A DNA stretch of 7,833 bases, taken from the NCBI GenBank assembly GCA_028708485.1, contig JAQVYZ010000038.1:1-7833 (forward strand), given 5' to 3'. A model generated the notes under the pieces. That model ran no database searches. It was not told the origin of the DNA and saw only the letters and a list, made by a program, of their open reading frames with translations. Shown here in pieces: positions 6,314 to 7,833 of the stretch. The stretch comes from Caldisericia bacterium. GTDB lineage: Bacteria; Caldisericota; Caldisericia; UBA6126. How positions within the stretch are numbered: the stretch's first letter is position 1; each line of letters opens with the position of its first letter. The position numbers and the translations under genes were made by a program.

Positions 6314-7739
6314 ATTAGTCATAGGACTTGAGATTCATATTCAGCTGAATACAAAAAACAAATTATTCTGTCAATGCCCTGTTGCGTTCGGGGATGCCAT
6401 TAATACCAATACATGCCCGATATGTCTAGGGTATCCGGGTACTCTTCCTCGCATGAATCAAGAAGCTGTTAAAATGGGTATTGAATTGGGATTGGCATTA
6501 AAAGGTAATATACAGCATCATTCCTATTTTGAGAGAAAAAATTACTTTTATCCTGATTTACCCAAAGGGTATCAGATAACTCAACAGTCAGCCCCTTTAG
6601 TAAAAAACGGTTTTCTAAGAATACAACATAAAAAGATCCGGATTGAGCAAATTCATCTGGAAGAAGATACTGCAAAGTTAACTCATGAAGGCAATTTTGT
6701 GAATTTGGAAGTTGATTTCAACCGGTCAGGCATTCCTTTGCTTGAAGTCGTTACGAAACCTGACATAGAATCTCCGGATGAAGCTGTAAGATTTCTAACC
6801 AACCTGAAAAAGATCGTGGAATATCTTGGTGTTTCTTCTGGAAAGATGGAAGAAGGCGCCCTACGATGCGATGTTAATATATCATTGAGTTCGACAGGCA
6901 AACATCCTCATTACCGAATCGAGGTGAAAAACCTGAATTCATTCCGTTCAGTCTATAAATCCATTTTATTTGAACTGACCAGACAGGAAGAATTCTTGAA
7001 TCAACATCATAAACCGATATCTGAAACCAGAGGTTTTGATGATAAAACCGAAGAAACATTCTTATTGCGTAAGAAAGCAAGTGCTTATGATTACCGTTAT
7101 TTTCCGGAACCGGATCTGCTAGCTATCCAAATCAGTTCAGAAGAAATAGAATCAATCAGAAATCAATTACCTGAACTCCCTGCCCAAGCTCGGAAAAGAT
7201 TGATGGAGAAATATGGATTATCGATTATAAAAGCCAATAGTATCAGTGATTCCAGAACTTTATGCTCATTTTTTGAACAAACCAACGCTCTTTATCCTGA
7301 TCCAAAAAAAATTGTCAATTGGTTGTTAACAGATTTTTTTAAAAACCTTAACAAATGTAATTTGACGATACAAACACAAAAAATGAAACCAATCCACTTT
7401 GCCTCATTATTACGTATATTAGATACTGGATCAGTATCTGCCAATCATGGCAAACAAATTTTGGAAATCATGATGAAGGAAGGGCTAGAGCCTGAAAAAA
7501 TTATTCATTCCTTGCATTTAATCCAGGAAAATAATCCTGATGTATTGGATAAATGGATAGATATGGCACTTAAAAAATACCCCAAGGAAATAAGGGTATA
7601 TCAATCCGGAAAAAATAATATAATTGACATGTTTGTTGGGGAAGTATTGGAAATCTCACTGGGGAGAGCCAATCCTGTTTTAGTAAAAAGCAGGTTGGAA
7701 ACAAGATTAATGAAAAAAGGTACGGAAAAAGGAAGGTAA
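6306..7739 (+). CDS. gatB: Glutamyl-tRNA(Gln)/aspartyl-tRNA(Asn) amidotransferase subunit B
   Basis: tRNA-binding kinase/amidase subunit of GatCAB: it activates the misacylated Glu or Asp with ATP and amidates it using ammonia from GatA. 477 residues, normal length. The start chosen is ATG at 6306, giving MRKLVIGLEIH as in the family. An in-frame ATG at 6210 would add 32 residues that only read through gatA in another frame, so I reject it. Visible features: zinc-type cysteines C22, C24, C37 and C40; FERKNYFYPDLPKGYQIT (75-92); HLEEDTAK (117-124); the family signature VDFNRSGIPLLEVVTKPDI (136-154); RCDVNIS (187-193); IEVKNLNSF (205-213); YRYFPEPD (263-270). The C-terminal part (about 330-477) is the GatB/YqeY helical domain that contacts tRNA, with SVSANHGKQILEIM and GRANPVLV. 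It starts inside gatA without a clear Shine-Dalgarno, implying translational coupling. Confidence 0.97.
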   Translation: MRKLVIGLEIHIQLNTKNKLFCQCPVAFGDAINTNTCPICLGYPGTLPRMNQEAVKMGIELGLALKGNIQHHSYFERKNYFYPDLPKGYQITQQSAPLVKNGFLRIQHKKIRIEQIHLEEDTAKLTHEGNFVNLEVDFNRSGIPLLEVVTKPDIESPDEAVRFLTNLKKIVEYLGVSSGKMEEGALRCDVNISLSSTGKHPHYRIEVKNLNSFRSVYKSILFELTRQEEFLNQHHKPISETRGFDDKTEETFLLRKKASAYDYRYFPEPDLLAIQISSEEIESIRNQLPELPAQARKRLMEKYGLSIIKANSISDSRTLCSFFEQTNALYPDPKKIVNWLLTDFFKNLNKCNLTIQTQKMKPIHFASLLRILDTGSVSANHGKQILEIMMKEGLEPEKIIHSLHLIQENNPDVLDKWIDMALKKYPKEIRVYQSGKNNIIDMFVGEVLEISLGRANPVLVKSRLETRLMKKGTEKGR

Positions 7740-7744
7740 CCAAT

Positions 7745-7833
7745 ATGGGCAAACGCTTAGATCAAACAAGGGCTCCCTATTATGAAGCCGTCATGGAGTA
7801 TATCAAAAAAGGAAGAACGGCATTTCACATGCC
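7745..7833 (+). CDS. Orn/Lys/Arg decarboxylase-type PLP enzyme, N-terminal fragment
   Basis: Only 29 full codons are visible before the window ends. The ATG is 5 bases after the gatB stop, and GGAAGG (7731-7736, the last bases of gatB) stands 8 bases upstream as a good Shine-Dalgarno. The peptide LDQTRAPYYEA ... TAFHMP matches the N-terminus of group III PLP-dependent (Orn/Lys/Arg) decarboxylases, where a Q-x-R-[AT]-P-[LY] segment is followed by FHxPGHK; the PGHK would fall just past the edge. Members make agmatine, cadaverine or putrescine, or have other PLP roles, and the substrate cannot be read from this fragment. Placement suggests co-transcription with gatB. Confidence 0.75.
   Translation, partial: MGKRLDQTRAPYYEAVMEYIKKGRTAFHM

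Overview
The window is a gene-dense, moderately AT-rich stretch of prokaryotic chromosome. It holds two divergent gene clusters separated by one 153-bp intergenic region (3406-3558). No stretch longer than 300 bases lacks a gene, and I see no RNA gene, mobile element or CRISPR array.

Left cluster, minus strand: grpE (GTG start) - dnaK (ATG start) - dnaJ (TTG start, C-terminus beyond the window edge). This is the complete Hsp70 chaperone machine: DnaK binds and releases unfolded clients, DnaJ delivers clients and triggers ATP hydrolysis, and GrpE exchanges ADP for ATP. The operon begins with grpE. No hrcA lies in front of it and I found no CIRCE, HAIR or CtsR operator. The leader instead carries inverted repeats, and an 11-bp motif that recurs between grpE and dnaK.

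Right cluster, plus strand: ackA - gatC - gatA - gatB - start of a PLP-dependent Orn/Lys/Arg decarboxylase (cut by the window end). The first four genes overlap by 1, 7 and 8 bases, so they are very probably one translationally coupled operon. AckA interconverts acetate and acetyl phosphate with ATP/ADP. GatCAB is the amidotransferase that turns Glu-tRNA(Gln) and/or Asp-tRNA(Asn) into the amidated species. The gatC gene encodes only 54 residues, about half the usual length.

Organism: Shine-Dalgarno sequences, dense overlapping genes, acetate kinase and the indirect tRNA amidation pathway suggest an anaerobic or fermentative bacterium, or an archaeon. DnaK lacks the extra ATPase-lobe segment found in proteobacterial DnaK. 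Its N-terminus reads, from memory, most like the Thermoplasma-type archaeal DnaK and related bacterial copies. I cannot fix the phylum from this window.

Points most worth a second look: a perfect 26-bp palindrome inside the J-domain coding region of dnaJ, the half-length GatC, the coupling of ackA to gatCAB, and the repeats in the heat-shock operon leader. Otherwise the region is ordinary housekeeping DNA, and I see no sign of a wholly new system.
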